Notes: generated from the letters alone by a model not told the origin. Positions 23,711 through 32,878 are shown, numbered from the stretch's first letter. The stretch is 64,000 bases of DNA from Solirubrobacter taibaiensis (GCA_027587225.1 JAPDDQ010000027.1:1-64000); one strand, 5' to 3'. Translations and numbers: made by a program.

Positions 23711-26700
23711 CGCGCGACGCGGGCGATCTCCGTCGCGGAGAGCGCGCCGTCGTACAACCGGATGTCGCGGATACGGCCCTTGAACCCGCCGATCCGCAGC
23801 GCCTGCGCCGTGGCGGCGAGGGTGGTCCCGGCCCGTTTGCTCGCGACGAGCTTGCCGTTGCGGTAGGTCCGGACGGTGGTGCCGTCGTAGGTCATGGCCA
23901 CGTGCGTCCAGCGGGCGCGCGGGACCGACAGACGCGCCGTGCTCTTGCCCACCTGGCCACCACGGGTGGTCAGCTTGAACGCGGAGCCGCGCTGCACGAT
24001 CGTGCCGGCGCGCGTCACGCGTACCCGGGCCATCAGCGTGAAGCGGTCCCGCACGACCGGGGCGCGCAGCGACCGTGTCGCTCCGAGGCTCAGCGTCTTG
24101 CTCCACGCGCCCACGAGCTTCGGTGCCGCGGCGATGGTCTCGCTGTCCACCACGTCCGGCGTCGGTGTCGGCGTGGGCGTCATGGCGGGCTGCGGCACGG
24201 GTTCGAATTCGAAGTCGCAGCTATCGCTCCGGCACGGGCCAGCGGTCGCGGTCGGCGTCGGCGTGGCCGTCTCGGTCGGCGTGCCTGTGGGGGTCGGGGT
24301 CGGGGTGGGGGTTGGCTCGACCACCGGCGCTGCGTCCGGCCACGCGCCGCCGGACACGTGCCCGTCGACTTGCCAGCTTCCCGGCGCGGTCACCCACGTG
24401 GAAGGGAACGCGCTCAGGTCCCGGGTCTGCCCGAGCCGCGGCGTGGCGGCGCGGTCCGTCCACGCGAGCGTGCCCGTCGAGGTCGGCGGGTTGAGCACCG
24501 ACAGCCAGTACCAGCGCCCGGGGACCACCGGCACGCCGGCCGGCAGGAACGCCGTGTTCCAGGCGCCCGCGACAGGCCGCTCGACGGTCGCGGAACCGAG
24601 CAGCGAGCCCGGGTAGTTGCTCGCGTCCGAGTACAGCGCGAGCCCCAGGCGCGAAGCCCGGCTGGACGCGTCCACCCACAGGCGCAGCGAGTTCGCGGTG
24701 CCCGCGACAGCGCCGGTCAGCTGGTAGATCGAACTGCGGCCCGGGGGAGCCGTCGCCACGCGCTGGCCGACGAGCTCCGCGCCGGCAAGGCCCGTCCGCG
24801 ACGGGCGCGTGAAGCGCCCGGTCACGGTCGCGCCGCCCGCCGGCGGCGCGGTGATCGCCCCGGTGGCGGAGGCCCCGCTCCAGCTCCCGAACGTCCACAG
24901 CGCGTCGTCGAACGGCTGCGTCGGGGTCGCGCTGACCTGGTTCGCCGAGCGGGCGAGCACGGTGCGCGTGAACGGCGTCAGGAGCGTCTCGCTGCCCAGC
25001 GAGATCTCCAGCCCGGCCGGCTCGCTCGCGATCGTCAGGTCGGAGGTGCGCGGCATCAGCGTCGCGGTCTGCTGTGTCGTCACCCCGGCCGTGTCCCTCG
25101 CCGTCACCGACAGCTCGAGGTGCGACGGGTACTCGTGGTCGGGCGCGACGAAGCTGCTGGAGGCGACGCCCACGTAGTCCTGGATCGCGTGCGTGTGGCA
25201 CACGCTCGCGTCGATCCGCGAGCAGTGACGCAGCCGCAGCGACCACGTGAGCCCGCTCGCGGGGACGCTCGAGGTGGCCGAGAAGTTGATCGTGTCGCCG
25301 ACCGCCCATGGCGTCGTCGGCACGTTGATCGAGACCGTCGGCGGCGCGCCGACGGTGATCGTCTCCGTCGTGGTGCCGCTCAACTGGCCGGGGTCCGTCA
25401 CGCTCAGGCGCACCGTCACCGTGCCCGGCGAGCGGTACGTGAACGACGGGCGGGAGGCGGTGGAGTCGTCGTAGCCACCGTCCCCGTCGAGGTCCCAGGC
25501 GTACGTCAGCGTGCGGTTCTCCGGGTCGGTCGAGCCGGTGCCGTCGAAGTTCACCGTCAGCGGCACCACACCCGTGCGCGGCGTCGCCGTGATGCGCGCG
25601 GTGGGCGCGCCGTTGTCGGAGGCGATCCGGCGCACATTGCCCTTCTCGAGGTCCGCGTAGTAGAGCGCGCCGTCCGGACCTTGGGTGAGCCACACCGGAC
25701 CGTCGGCGGCCGATGCGAACGTCTCCCGCGTGCTCATGTCCGGCAACCCATCGGCGCCCTTGTACGCGACCCAGATGCATTTGCGCGAGAAGTCGCTGAA
25801 GAAGAGCGCGTCGCGGTACTTGGCCGGGAACGAGGTGCCCGTGTAGAAGTGCAGCCCGGAGATCGAGGAGCCGCCGCTCGGGCACGCCTCGTTGGTGACC
25901 ACCTTCTCGTTGTGGTGGTAGGCGAAGTAGGGCGCGGTGACGGCGCCGGCGCCCTGGCTGTAGAGCGTCTCGCAGGAGTTGATGTCCAGGGTGTCGTAGG
26001 AGCTCATCCGCGGAGTGCCCTCGTAACACGGCCAGCCGTAGTTGCGGACCTGCGCGATGTTCTGCGTGCGGTTGATCTCCTCGTACTGATTCCAGCCGAC
26101 GTCGCCGGACCAGATCTCGCCGGTGCCCGGCCGGAACGTGATCCGGAACGGGTTGCGGAGCCCGTGCGCGACGATCCGGCGCCGGTTGACGTTGGCGTCG
26201 GAGATCGCGGGGTTGCCGTCCGAGGCCGCGCCCGTGTCCGGGTTCACGCGCAGGATCGAACCGTCGAGCGTGACCGCCTGACCCGCCGGGCGCCGGAACG
26301 CCTGCGAGCGCACGGCGCCACCCTGGGCGGTCGCCCTGGACCCGGCCCCGGGGTCTCCGCACGGGTTGATCGGGTTGCCGTCTTGGCCGTAGTCCGCCCA
26401 GTTGAACGACGCGCCGTCCCCGGAGGACACGTACAGCTGACCGTCCGGCCCGAATTCGATCGAGCCCGTGGAGTGGCTCGGGTACTGCTGGCACCAGTCC
26501 TCGATCAGCACGGTCTCGGCGCCGTTGGGCGCGAGGCGCGAGAGCCGCCCACTGATCACGCACCCGTCGTCGGTCCCGCCGGGCGGCGTCGGGCACCCGT
26601 CGCCCCAGCGCGGCTGCAGCGTGCTGTTCGGCGCCTTGTCGTACGCGTAGAGCACGTACACGTACGGCCGGCCCGTCGTGAACTGCGGGTCCAGCGCCAT

Positions 26701-26979
26701 GCCGAGCAGCCCGCGATCCCAGTAGTCGTGGACGTTGGTGCGCAGGTCGACGAACTGCGTCGGCGACGGGTCCTGGAGGTTGTCGAAGACGTTGATGATC
26801 CCGCTCTTGCTCGCGACGAACACCTTCCCGTCGGGCGCGAACCGGATCACCGTCGGATTGCCGAGGCCGCTCCACTGCGTCGTCTGCGTGAACCCGCTCG
26901 GCAGCACGACGTCGGCGGACGCGCTCCCGGCAGCGCACAACGCGCCGATGACCACGAGCAATCCGATGAGCCTCCGCAT
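23707..26979 (-). CDS. Secreted PQQ-type sugar dehydrogenase with PKD and LamG modules
   Basis: The 1090-residue protein has a signal peptide (LIGLLVVIGALCAAGSASA), a glucose/sorbosone dehydrogenase propeller (about 25-450: NPTVIRFAPDGKVFVASKSG, GLLGMALDPQF, GSIEFGPDGQLYVSSGDG, AHGLRNPFRITFRPGTGEIW, DVGWNQYEEIN), a PKD domain (about 455-545; YAWDLDGDGGYDDS), beta-rich linker domains, a Pro/Thr repeat linker, and a C-terminal LamG/concanavalin-like domain (about 943-1090; WTHVAMTYDGTTVRTYRNGK). It probably oxidises sugars or polysaccharide ends outside the cell with PQQ as cofactor. Start ATG 26979 was chosen at the signal peptide; the longer frame upstream has none. Confidence 0.85.
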   Translation of the reverse strand: MRRLIGLLVVIGALCAAGSASADVVLPSGFTQTTQWSGLGNPTVIRFAPDGKVFVASKSGIINVFDNLQDPSPTQFVDLRTNVHDYWDRGLLGMALDPQFTTGRPYVYVLYAYDKAPNSTLQPRWGDGCPTPPGGTDDGCVISGRLSRLAPNGAETVLIEDWCQQYPSHSTGSIEFGPDGQLYVSSGDGASFNWADYGQDGNPINPCGDPGAGSRATAQGGAVRSQAFRRPAGQAVTLDGSILRVNPDTGAASDGNPAISDANVNRRRIVAHGLRNPFRITFRPGTGEIWSGDVGWNQYEEINRTQNIAQVRNYGWPCYEGTPRMSSYDTLDINSCETLYSQGAGAVTAPYFAYHHNEKVVTNEACPSGGSSISGLHFYTGTSFPAKYRDALFFSDFSRKCIWVAYKGADGLPDMSTRETFASAADGPVWLTQGPDGALYYADLEKGNVRRIASDNGAPTARITATPRTGVVPLTVNFDGTGSTDPENRTLTYAWDLDGDGGYDDSTASRPSFTYRSPGTVTVRLSVTDPGQLSGTTTETITVGAPPTVSINVPTTPWAVGDTINFSATSSVPASGLTWSLRLRHCSRIDASVCHTHAIQDYVGVASSSFVAPDHEYPSHLELSVTARDTAGVTTQQTATLMPRTSDLTIASEPAGLEISLGSETLLTPFTRTVLARSANQVSATPTQPFDDALWTFGSWSGASATGAITAPPAGGATVTGRFTRPSRTGLAGAELVGQRVATAPPGRSSIYQLTGAVAGTANSLRLWVDASSRASRLGLALYSDASNYPGSLLGSATVERPVAGAWNTAFLPAGVPVVPGRWYWLSVLNPPTSTGTLAWTDRAATPRLGQTRDLSAFPSTWVTAPGSWQVDGHVSGGAWPDAAPVVEPTPTPTPTPTGTPTETATPTPTATAGPCRSDSCDFEFEPVPQPAMTPTPTPTPDVVDSETIAAAPKLVGAWSKTLSLGATRSLRAPVVRDRFTLMARVRVTRAGTIVQRGSAFKLTTRGGQVGKSTARLSVPRARWTHVAMTYDGTTVRTYRNGKLVASKRAGTTLAATAQALRIGGFKGRIRDIRLYDGALSATEIARVAR

Positions 26980-27074
26980 CGCTCCGAAAGTAATTGGAAT
27001 GCAGCCCAGATTGGAGAAACATTCGTCCAAGCCGTGCTTGCGCAGTGAACGCTGAGTGCCTAGCCTCCGCGCCG

Positions 27075-27500
27075 ATGATGAGCACGGAAGCTCGCCGCGG
27101 CATCGGCCCGGCCTGGGTCGGAATCGCGCTGGGCGCGATCGTCGCGCTGGCGTTCGTCGCGTCGGCGCTGCTGGACCGGACGGCCACCACAACGTCCCTG
27201 GCGCTGGGGCCCATCTGGCTTCACGACGTGTCCGACGGCGCCCGAGTCGCCGGGTTCAACGTCTCCAACAGCGGGTCCGATGACATCAAGGTCCTCGAAG
27301 CGACCGTCTCCGGCGTCCCGGCGGCGAAGTTGGTGACCGATAGCGTGCTGGTCGCGTCCTTCGATTCGGCGAGCATTCCGATTCGGTTCCCGTGCCCGAG
27401 TTCCCCGCGGTTCGAGAAGCTCGTTCTGCGGCTGCTTGTCGACGGTCGCGAGGCGACACAGACGCTTCAGACCGCCGCGCGCGTGGAGATCTGCTCATGA
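27075..27500 (+). CDS. Single-pass membrane protein with outer beta domain
   Basis: The 141-residue protein has an N-terminal transmembrane helix (VGIALGAIVALAFVASALL) and an outer domain of strands such as SLALGPIWLHDVSDGARVAG and FEKLVLRLLVDGREATQTL, with two cysteines (PCPSS and the C-terminal EICS). It looks like a small membrane-anchored beta-sandwich. It is divergent from the sugar dehydrogenase. Family not recognised. Confidence 0.65.
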   Translation: MMSTEARRGIGPAWVGIALGAIVALAFVASALLDRTATTTSLALGPIWLHDVSDGARVAGFNVSNSGSDDIKVLEATVSGVPAAKLVTDSVLVASFDSASIPIRFPCPSSPRFEKLVLRLLVDGREATQTLQTAARVEICS

Positions 27501-27544
27501 CGAGGACCCGGCTGGGTCCGCCTGTGCCGGTGGGCTGCGCCTAG

Positions 27545-27942
27545 ATGAGCACGGAGACACTGCGGGTCGGGTGGTGGCGGTCGATCTTCGCCGTCTTGGT
27601 CGGCGGGTTCTTCTCGGGGCTCGCTCGGGCTGGCCGTGGCGGGGCGACGGGCCGTGGAGCGTGGCGGCGGACGTTGGGCCGGCGCTGGTCTACGGCTTGC
27701 TCTTGACCTGGGGCGCCGACATCGTCCTGCGTGTGCAGCCGAACGTCACGGCCGTGCGGCCGTCGCTGGTGTTCGTCGCGAGCACGCTGACGATGTTCCC
27801 GCTGGGCGCGTCCGGGGCGCTGGTGGCGGTCAACGTGGTGCCGCTGGCGATCGACCGCCTCCACGTGCGTATGCAGGTCGGGGCGGACCGCGAGCTCCGT
27901 CAGACCGTGCGGCTCGAGTCGCCCGTCACCGTCTGCGCGTGA
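27545..27942 (+). pseudogene. Frameshifted small membrane protein gene
   Basis: From ATG 27545 one frame reads MSTETLRVGWWRSIFAVLVG and FFSGLAR; a neighbouring frame continues WPWRGDGPWSVAADVGPALV with further hydrophobic helices to the stop at 27942. The natural junction is near 27625-27635. Joined, the product would be a membrane protein of about 130 residues with three helices. Either a real one-base frameshift or a sequencing error. Confidence 0.5.
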
Positions 27943-27946
27943 CGTC

Positions 27947-28189
27947 CTAGGCGCGCCGCCGTGCGGCGACGCGCCCGCGACGGAACGCGACGTGGGTCAC
28001 GAACAGCACCGCGAAGGTCCCGACGAGCGGCCAGGCGAGTTCGGGCTGGCCCGTCGCGAGGTAGCCGATCGCGTACACGGCGGCGAGCCCGCCGCCGATG
28101 GTCAGGACGAGCAAGCTCATCCCGACCGCGAAGTCCCAGAACGGTGTGGTCGAGGCGTCGGCGTACGGATCAGGCTGATCCCGGGGCAC
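27947..28189 (-). CDS. Small two-helix membrane protein
   Basis: The 80-residue protein has a polar N-terminus, two hydrophobic helices (FAVGMSLLVLTIGGGLAAVY and PLVGTFAVLFVTHVAF) and a basic tail. It lies 17 bases downstream of the PadR gene on the same strand and may be its operon partner. No family recognised. Confidence 0.6.
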   Translation of the reverse strand: MPRDQPDPYADASTTPFWDFAVGMSLLVLTIGGGLAAVYAIGYLATGQPELAWPLVGTFAVLFVTHVAFRRGRVAARRRA

Positions 28190-28206
28190 GGTCGCTCATC
28201 GCGACC

Positions 28207-28710
28207 CTACGCCTCTTCGGCCTGCTCGCGCAACCACTGCTGCATCACGGCGCCCGTCCGTAGGCCGAGGTCGACGGTGCCGCGGAACGGGTGCCGGAAC
28301 GGGAGCGCGTCGAGCTGCTCGGCGGTGGCGCGCAGCATCGCGACGTACTCCTCGGCGTTGGCCAGTTCGCGTTCGACGGCGGCACGCCGGTCGTCGGGTT
28401 CGAGGAGCGCGAGCAGGAACCAGCGGACCGCGGTCTCGTTGCGTTGCGCGCGGTTCGCCTCGGTCTCGAGCATCCAGGTGCGGATCTCGTCGTGGCCGGC
28501 GTCCGTGACCGCGTAGGTGCGGCTGTTGCGCGCCCCTTCGCCGACCACCTCGACCATCCCGGCCTCGTGCAGACGAGCCAGCTCCGGGTAGATCTGGCTG
28601 TGGCTCGCGTGCCACGCGGTGCCCATCGAGGCCTCGAACTTCTGCGCGAGCTCGTACCCCGTGGCGGGGGCGACGGCGAGCAGGCCGAGCAGCGCGTGGC
28701 GCAAGGACAT
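28207..28710 (-). CDS. PadR family transcriptional regulator
   Basis: The 167-residue protein has a PadR winged helix (SLRHALLGLLAVAPATGYEL, ASHSQIYPELARLHEAGMVE, SRTYAVTDAGHDEI) and a VirR-like helical C-terminus (about 95-167). ATG 28710 is supported by family alignment (MSLRHALLGLL). It is divergent from a drug-type MFS transporter, with two PadR-type operators in between; this arrangement usually means that the repressor controls the pump and itself. Confidence 0.9.
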   Translation of the reverse strand: MSLRHALLGLLAVAPATGYELAQKFEASMGTAWHASHSQIYPELARLHEAGMVEVVGEGARNSRTYAVTDAGHDEIRTWMLETEANRAQRNETAVRWFLLALLEPDDRRAAVERELANAEEYVAMLRATAEQLDALPFRHPFRGTVDLGLRTGAVMQQWLREQAEEA

Positions 28711-28737
28711 CCCCGTGAGCGTACTGTAAAAATTGAC

Positions 28738-28781
28738 ATGTCGAACTTGACACGTCGAAAAAGACATGTAAATCTCGACAT
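28738..28781 (+). promoter_or_regulatory. Two PadR-type operators and a promoter for the MFS gene
   Basis: ATGT-N8-ACAT (28766-28781) exactly matches the known PadR-family operator consensus, and a near copy ATGT-N8-ACAC lies 28 bases upstream (28738-28753). A perfect -35 box TTGACA occurs at 28733-28738 and again at 28747-28752; with the second, TAAATC at 28769-28774 is a possible -10 box. The strong operator abuts the ATG at 28782. Confidence 0.7.
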
Positions 28782-30137
28782 ATGGAACTGACACCGAAAC
28801 GGCAACGGCTGCTGCTGGCGGCCGTGATGTCCGGCTTGCTGCTCGCAATGCTCGATCAGACGATCGTCGGCACAGCCCTGCCCGAGATCGTCGGACGGCT
28901 CGGGGGAGACTCGCTGTACGTGTGGGTCGTCACCGCGTACCTGGTGCCGGCGACGGTGTCGCTCCCGATCTACGCGCGGCTCTCGGATCGCTACGGGCGG
29001 CGGCTGTTGCTGCTGGTCGGCATGGTGATCTTCCTGTTCGGTTCAGGGCTCTCGGCCGCGGCGCAATCGATGGAACAGCTCGTCGCGTTCCGCGCGGTGC
29101 AAGGCTTGGGCGCGGGTGCCCTGGAGGGCCTGACGTTCATCCTCGTCGCCGACCTGTACTCGGGCAAGCGCAACGCCGCGCTGCAGGGCGCGATGGCCGG
29201 CCTGATGGGTGTGAGCTTCATCCTCGGCCCGCTGCTGGGCGGCTTCATCTCGGACGGGATCGGGTGGCGCTGGGTGTTCCTCGTGAACCTGCCGATCGGC
29301 CTCGTGGCGCTCGCCGTCGTCGCGTCCGTGCTCCCCGCGAGCATCGGTCGCAGCGAGGACCGGCGCATGAAGCTGGACCTGAAGGGCATCGCGCTGCTCA
29401 CGCTCGCGATCGGGCTCGTGCTCATCGGCCTGAGCGAGCGCGAGGCCGTGCTGCTCATCGCCGGCCTGGTGCCGCTGGCCGCGTTCGTGTGGGTCGAGCG
29501 CCGCGCGTCCGCGCCGATCATCCCGCCCGCGCTGTTCGCCGAGCGCAAGACCGGGGCGATCCTCGTCGCGGGCGCGTTCGGCGCCTTCGGGATGTTCGCC
29601 AGCCTGCTCCTGCTGCCGCGCTACTTCCAGGCGGTGGAGGGCGCCAGCGCGACGCACTCCGGCGTGCTCATCTACCCGCTGCTGATCGGCTTGATCATCT
29701 CGGTCAACGTGGCCGGCGGCGTGATCGCCAAGCGCGGCGAATACCGCACCGTGGTGCTCGGCGGCATGGTGCTGCTCGTGCTCGGTGCACTCGGGTTCGC
29801 CACGTTCGACGCGGACACGCCGAAGTGGGAGAGCCTGCTGTTCATGGCGCTGATCGGCCTGGGTGTCGGGCCGCAGCTGTCAGGCCTGCAGATCGCGATG
29901 ATGCGGGTGCTCGAGCCGGCACGCATCGGCGCCGGGCTCGGGACGCTGATGTTGCTCCGCCAGGTCGGCGCGGCGGTCGCGCTCGCGGCGGCGGAGACGA
30001 TCTACGCGCGCGGAGACGATCCCGCTGTCGCTACGGGGACGGGGATCGTCGTGATCGCGGTGGTGGGTGCGGTGATCGCGACCGCGGCGCTGCTCTCCGT
30101 GCCACGGCCAGCAACGCGGTTCGCGCTGGCAGCATGA
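28782..30137 (+). CDS. MFS drug-efflux transporter (DHA2-like)
   Basis: The 451-residue protein has 12-14 hydrophobic helices and MFS motifs of the EmrB/QacA (DHA2) type: LLLAMLDQTIVGTALPEIVG (motif D1), RLSDRYGRRLLLLVG (motif A), RAVQGLGAGALEG (motif B) and LGPLLGGFISDGIGWRWVF (motif C with the following WRWVF). It is a probable proton-driven exporter of hydrophobic compounds, regulated by the divergent PadR protein. The 3' end overlaps the convergent MFS gene by 107 bases. Confidence 0.9.
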   Translation: MELTPKRQRLLLAAVMSGLLLAMLDQTIVGTALPEIVGRLGGDSLYVWVVTAYLVPATVSLPIYARLSDRYGRRLLLLVGMVIFLFGSGLSAAAQSMEQLVAFRAVQGLGAGALEGLTFILVADLYSGKRNAALQGAMAGLMGVSFILGPLLGGFISDGIGWRWVFLVNLPIGLVALAVVASVLPASIGRSEDRRMKLDLKGIALLTLAIGLVLIGLSEREAVLLIAGLVPLAAFVWVERRASAPIIPPALFAERKTGAILVAGAFGAFGMFASLLLLPRYFQAVEGASATHSGVLIYPLLIGLIISVNVAGGVIAKRGEYRTVVLGGMVLLVLGALGFATFDADTPKWESLLFMALIGLGVGPQLSGLQIAMMRVLEPARIGAGLGTLMLLRQVGAAVALAAAETIYARGDDPAVATGTGIVVIAVVGAVIATAALLSVPRPATRFALAA

Positions 30138-31320
30138 GCGCGAGCAGCGCGGGGGCGAGGAAGCCGAGCGGCAGGAACAGCGCGAGCCCGAACGCCGTCC
30201 CGAGCTGCGCGCTCGTCGCCAGCACCGCCGAAGCGATGCCCTGATCGGCGGCGTCGATCGCGGCCGTGCCCCGCGCGGTCGACGCCACCGAGGCCAGGCC
30301 CAGTCCGCCGCCCATCAGCACGAACGCGACGAGCATCACCGGGATGGCGGGGGAGATGGCGAGCGCGATCCCGCCGGCACCGATGGCGGCGAGGCCGCCC
30401 GGGATCGCTCCGCGCCGCGGACCCGCCAGCGACGCCGCGATCACCGCGAGGTTGAAGGGCGGGAACAGCAGCCCGGCCGTCGCGGGGGAGAGCTCGAGGT
30501 CCTGCTGCGCGTGCAGCACGCACAGCAGCGCGATCGGCGTCGTCGTGGCGGTGAGCACGGCCGCGACCGCGTTGGGTGCGAGCACAGCGCGGCGCCCGAG
30601 CACGCGCGGGTCGATCAGCGGGTCCCGCGCGCGGCGCTCGACGAACACGAGCGCACCGAGCAGCACGGCGGCGGGCACGAGCGCGAGGGGATAGCCCGAC
30701 AGCGCGAGCACGAGCGCGCCGAGTCCGGTGGTCACGAGCACCGCGCCCCCAACGTCGATCGTTGGGGACAGATGGGGGCGGTTCTCGGCGAGCACGCGCG
30801 GGGCGAGCAGCGCGGCCACGAGGCACACGGGGACGTTGACGAGGAACACCCAGCGCCAGTCGAGCCAACCGCTCAGGAGGCCGCCGAGCACCCAGCCGCT
30901 CGCGCCACCGCCCGCCGCGGCCGCGGTCCACCAACCCAAGGCGCGGCCACGCTCGGGGCCGGATGGGCGGGCGGCCGTGACCAGCGCCAGCGCGGCGGGG
31001 GAGACCAGCGCCGCGCCGACGCCCTGCACGACGCGGCCGCCGAGCAGCACCGCGCCGCTCGGCGCCAACGCGCACAGCAGCGAAGCGCCGCCGAACACCC
31101 ACAGCCCGTACGCGAAGACACGCCGCCGGCCGAAGCGATCGGCCACGCGGCCAGCAGCGAGCAGGCACCCGCCGAACACGAGCGGATAGACGGTCACGAC
31201 CCAGGCCAGCAGCACGTCCGACAGACCCAGGTCCTCTTGGACGACAGGCAGCGCGATGGCCACGATCGTCACGTCCAACACGATCACGAACTGGGCGATG
31301 CACGGCAGGCCGACCTTCAC
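30031..31320 (-). CDS. Second MFS transporter (DHA2-like), divergent from the CGNR regulator
   Basis: From the GTG at 31320 the protein has 429 residues; another GTG at 31338 is equally possible. Motifs: IVLDVTIVAIALPVVQEDLG, RVADRFGRRRVFAYG, RVVQGVGAALVSPAALAL, LSGWLDWRWVFLVNVPV. The last 36 or so residues, antisense to the neighbouring MFS gene, are Arg/Ser/Pro-rich and unlike a transporter end, which suggests that the original stop was lost and the frame ran on. The drug exporter role is inferred. Confidence 0.85.
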   Translation of the reverse strand: MKVGLPCIAQFVIVLDVTIVAIALPVVQEDLGLSDVLLAWVVTVYPLVFGGCLLAAGRVADRFGRRRVFAYGLWVFGGASLLCALAPSGAVLLGGRVVQGVGAALVSPAALALVTAARPSGPERGRALGWWTAAAAGGGASGWVLGGLLSGWLDWRWVFLVNVPVCLVAALLAPRVLAENRPHLSPTIDVGGAVLVTTGLGALVLALSGYPLALVPAAVLLGALVFVERRARDPLIDPRVLGRRAVLAPNAVAAVLTATTTPIALLCVLHAQQDLELSPATAGLLFPPFNLAVIAASLAGPRRGAIPGGLAAIGAGGIALAISPAIPVMLVAFVLMGGGLGLASVASTARGTAAIDAADQGIASAVLATSAQLGTAFGLALFLPLGFLAPALLALMLPARTALLAVARRAAPRSRSPHPPPRSRRSPSP

Positions 31321-31342
31321 CTCACAAGGCCTGCCCACGCTC

Positions 31343-31378
31343 GTGTTACCCTCAAACACAGTTATGGTGGAAACACCA
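31343..31378. promoter_or_regulatory. Inverted repeats between MFS and CGNR genes
   Basis: GTGTT (31343-31347) and AACAC (31355-31359) are inverted with a 7-base spacer; TGGTG-GAAA-CACCA (31365-31378) overlaps the CGNR start codon. Both are candidate binding sites for the CGNR regulator controlling the divergent pair. Confidence 0.35.
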
Positions 31379-31900
31379 CCGACGGCGGCGAACATGCGCC
31401 TCGACGGCGGCCATCCAGCGCTGGACCTGATCAACACGCTCTATGGGCAGGTCCGGCAACCGCCTGAGTACGACGTGCTACGGACGCCCGATGACCTGCA
31501 GACGTTCGCCGCGCGGGTGGGTGTGGGCGGCGAAGCCACGAGCGCCGCCGCGGTCACGGCCGCGCGTGCGCTGCGCGCCGTGTGCGAGGACGCGTTCCGC
31601 GACGGCAAGTGCGCCGGGCTCGAACGCGCCGCGCAGGCCGCGTACGCGGCCGGAAGCCTCCAACCCGGTGGGTGGGTGTGGAGCGACGCGCCGATGGGCG
31701 TCGTCCATCGGCTCGCGCACGCGGCCACCGAACTGCTCGCGAGCGAAGAGCTGGATCGCCTCCGCGGCTGCGACGACTGCTGCTGGCTGTACCTGGACCG
31801 CTCGAAGAACCGCAGCCGCAAGTGGTGCTCGATGGCGGACTGTGGCACGAACGCCAAGAAGCGGCGCTACATCGAGAAGCGCCGCTCCAAGCTCACTTGA
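31364..31900 (+). CDS. CGNR zinc-finger (ABATE) transcriptional regulator
   Basis: The 178-residue protein has the ABATE domain start (RLDGGHPALDLINTL) and a C-terminal zinc finger: CDDC...SRKWCSMADCGTNAKKRRY. The usual CGNR signature is CGTN here, but all cysteines are kept. Such proteins are common single-gene regulators in actinobacteria. ATG 31364 was chosen from the family start. It is divergent from the second MFS gene, its likely target, and ends 8 bases into the convergent membrane protein gene. Confidence 0.85.
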   Translation: MVETPPTAANMRLDGGHPALDLINTLYGQVRQPPEYDVLRTPDDLQTFAARVGVGGEATSAAAVTAARALRAVCEDAFRDGKCAGLERAAQAAYAAGSLQPGGWVWSDAPMGVVHRLAHAATELLASEELDRLRGCDDCCWLYLDRSKNRSRKWCSMADCGTNAKKRRYIEKRRSKLT

Positions 31901-32807
31901 CCGGCGGTGCCGCGGGCCCCTGGCCCTGCAGCCGCTCCTCGGTCCCGGCGAGGATCCCGCGCGCCCAGCGCTCGGAGAACCCGGCGACGATCGCCAGCGC
32001 GATCACGAAGTTCGTCCCGGCGGCGCCGTCCGGCTGGTCGATCGGGACGATCCCGGCCTGCAGCAGGACGTAGGCGACGATGCCGGAGAGCCCGCCGAGC
32101 AGCGGCCGCAGCGCGCCCGCGGCGACCATCGGCCCGAACCCGGACTCGGCGCTCGCGAACAGCGTGTGCAGCTTCAGGTTCCCGGATGTCATGCCGTAGA
32201 GCACGCTGAGGACCGCGCCCATGCCGCCGGCGATCAGCGAGGCGAGGAACATCGGCGCCTGCTCCTGAAGATCGGGCAGCGAGGCGAGCCCGATCGAGAG
32301 CAGTGCACCCATGCCGGCGATGATCGTGAGCCCGCTCGTCATCCCGCCCAGGTAGCGCATCTGCGCGCGGCGTTGCGCCGCGCGCCGGAAGTAGCTCTCG
32401 GTCCGGGCGCAGGCCTGCTCGAGGTACTTGAGCTGCGTGCACTCTGAACGCTCCTCGCCGGCGACGCGCATGGCCTCGGCGCGGTCGAGCTCCTTGAAGA
32501 TCCCGGCGATCACGCCGTAGACCATCTGCAGGCACAGCGAGCGGTCACGCCCGGACTCGAAGGTGAGGTGGACCTGGCGCGAGAGCGAGTACGCGCGGAA
32601 CAGCAGCTCCTCGACGTCCTGCTTCATCCGCACGCGCGGGCCGGCGGTGAACGTGAGCCGGTCGCGCCGCTCCTGCTCGTTGCGGTACAGCAAGATCGAG
32701 ACGTCGATGCACGTGCCCTCGTAGCGCTCGATCACGTTGTTCTCTCGGCGAGCGAAGCGCGGTTCGAGCGCCGCAACCGTGTCCGTCTCCTGCGCCACGA
32801 GGGTCAT
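31893..32807 (-). CDS. Membrane protein of unknown function with soluble N-terminal domain
   Basis: The protein (304 residues from ATG 32807; a GTG at 32837 adds 10) has an N-terminal soluble alpha-helical half of about 160 residues and then about four membrane helices (LGGMTSGLTIIAGMGALLSI, APMFLASLIAGGMGAVLSVL, PLLGGLSGIVAYVLLQAGIV and NFVIALAIVAGF). The C-terminal part resembles membrane segments of uncharacterised proteins; no catalytic motif seen. It is divergent from the RHS gene. Confidence 0.7.
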   Translation of the reverse strand: MTLVAQETDTVAALEPRFARRENNVIERYEGTCIDVSILLYRNEQERRDRLTFTAGPRVRMKQDVEELLFRAYSLSRQVHLTFESGRDRSLCLQMVYGVIAGIFKELDRAEAMRVAGEERSECTQLKYLEQACARTESYFRRAAQRRAQMRYLGGMTSGLTIIAGMGALLSIGLASLPDLQEQAPMFLASLIAGGMGAVLSVLYGMTSGNLKLHTLFASAESGFGPMVAAGALRPLLGGLSGIVAYVLLQAGIVPIDQPDGAAGTNFVIALAIVAGFSERWARGILAGTEERLQGQGPAAPPVK

Positions 32808-32878
32808 CACAGCTGAGAATGTCCCGCTGATGAACACTTAGTGCCATCACTCACAAGGGCGAACCCGCTCACCCCTAC

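Noticed and set aside
23902-27048. 1048-codon plus-strand frame opposite the sugar dehydrogenase
   Set aside because: Low-complexity Arg/Ala/Val translation; the opposite strand codes for a recognisable multidomain protein.
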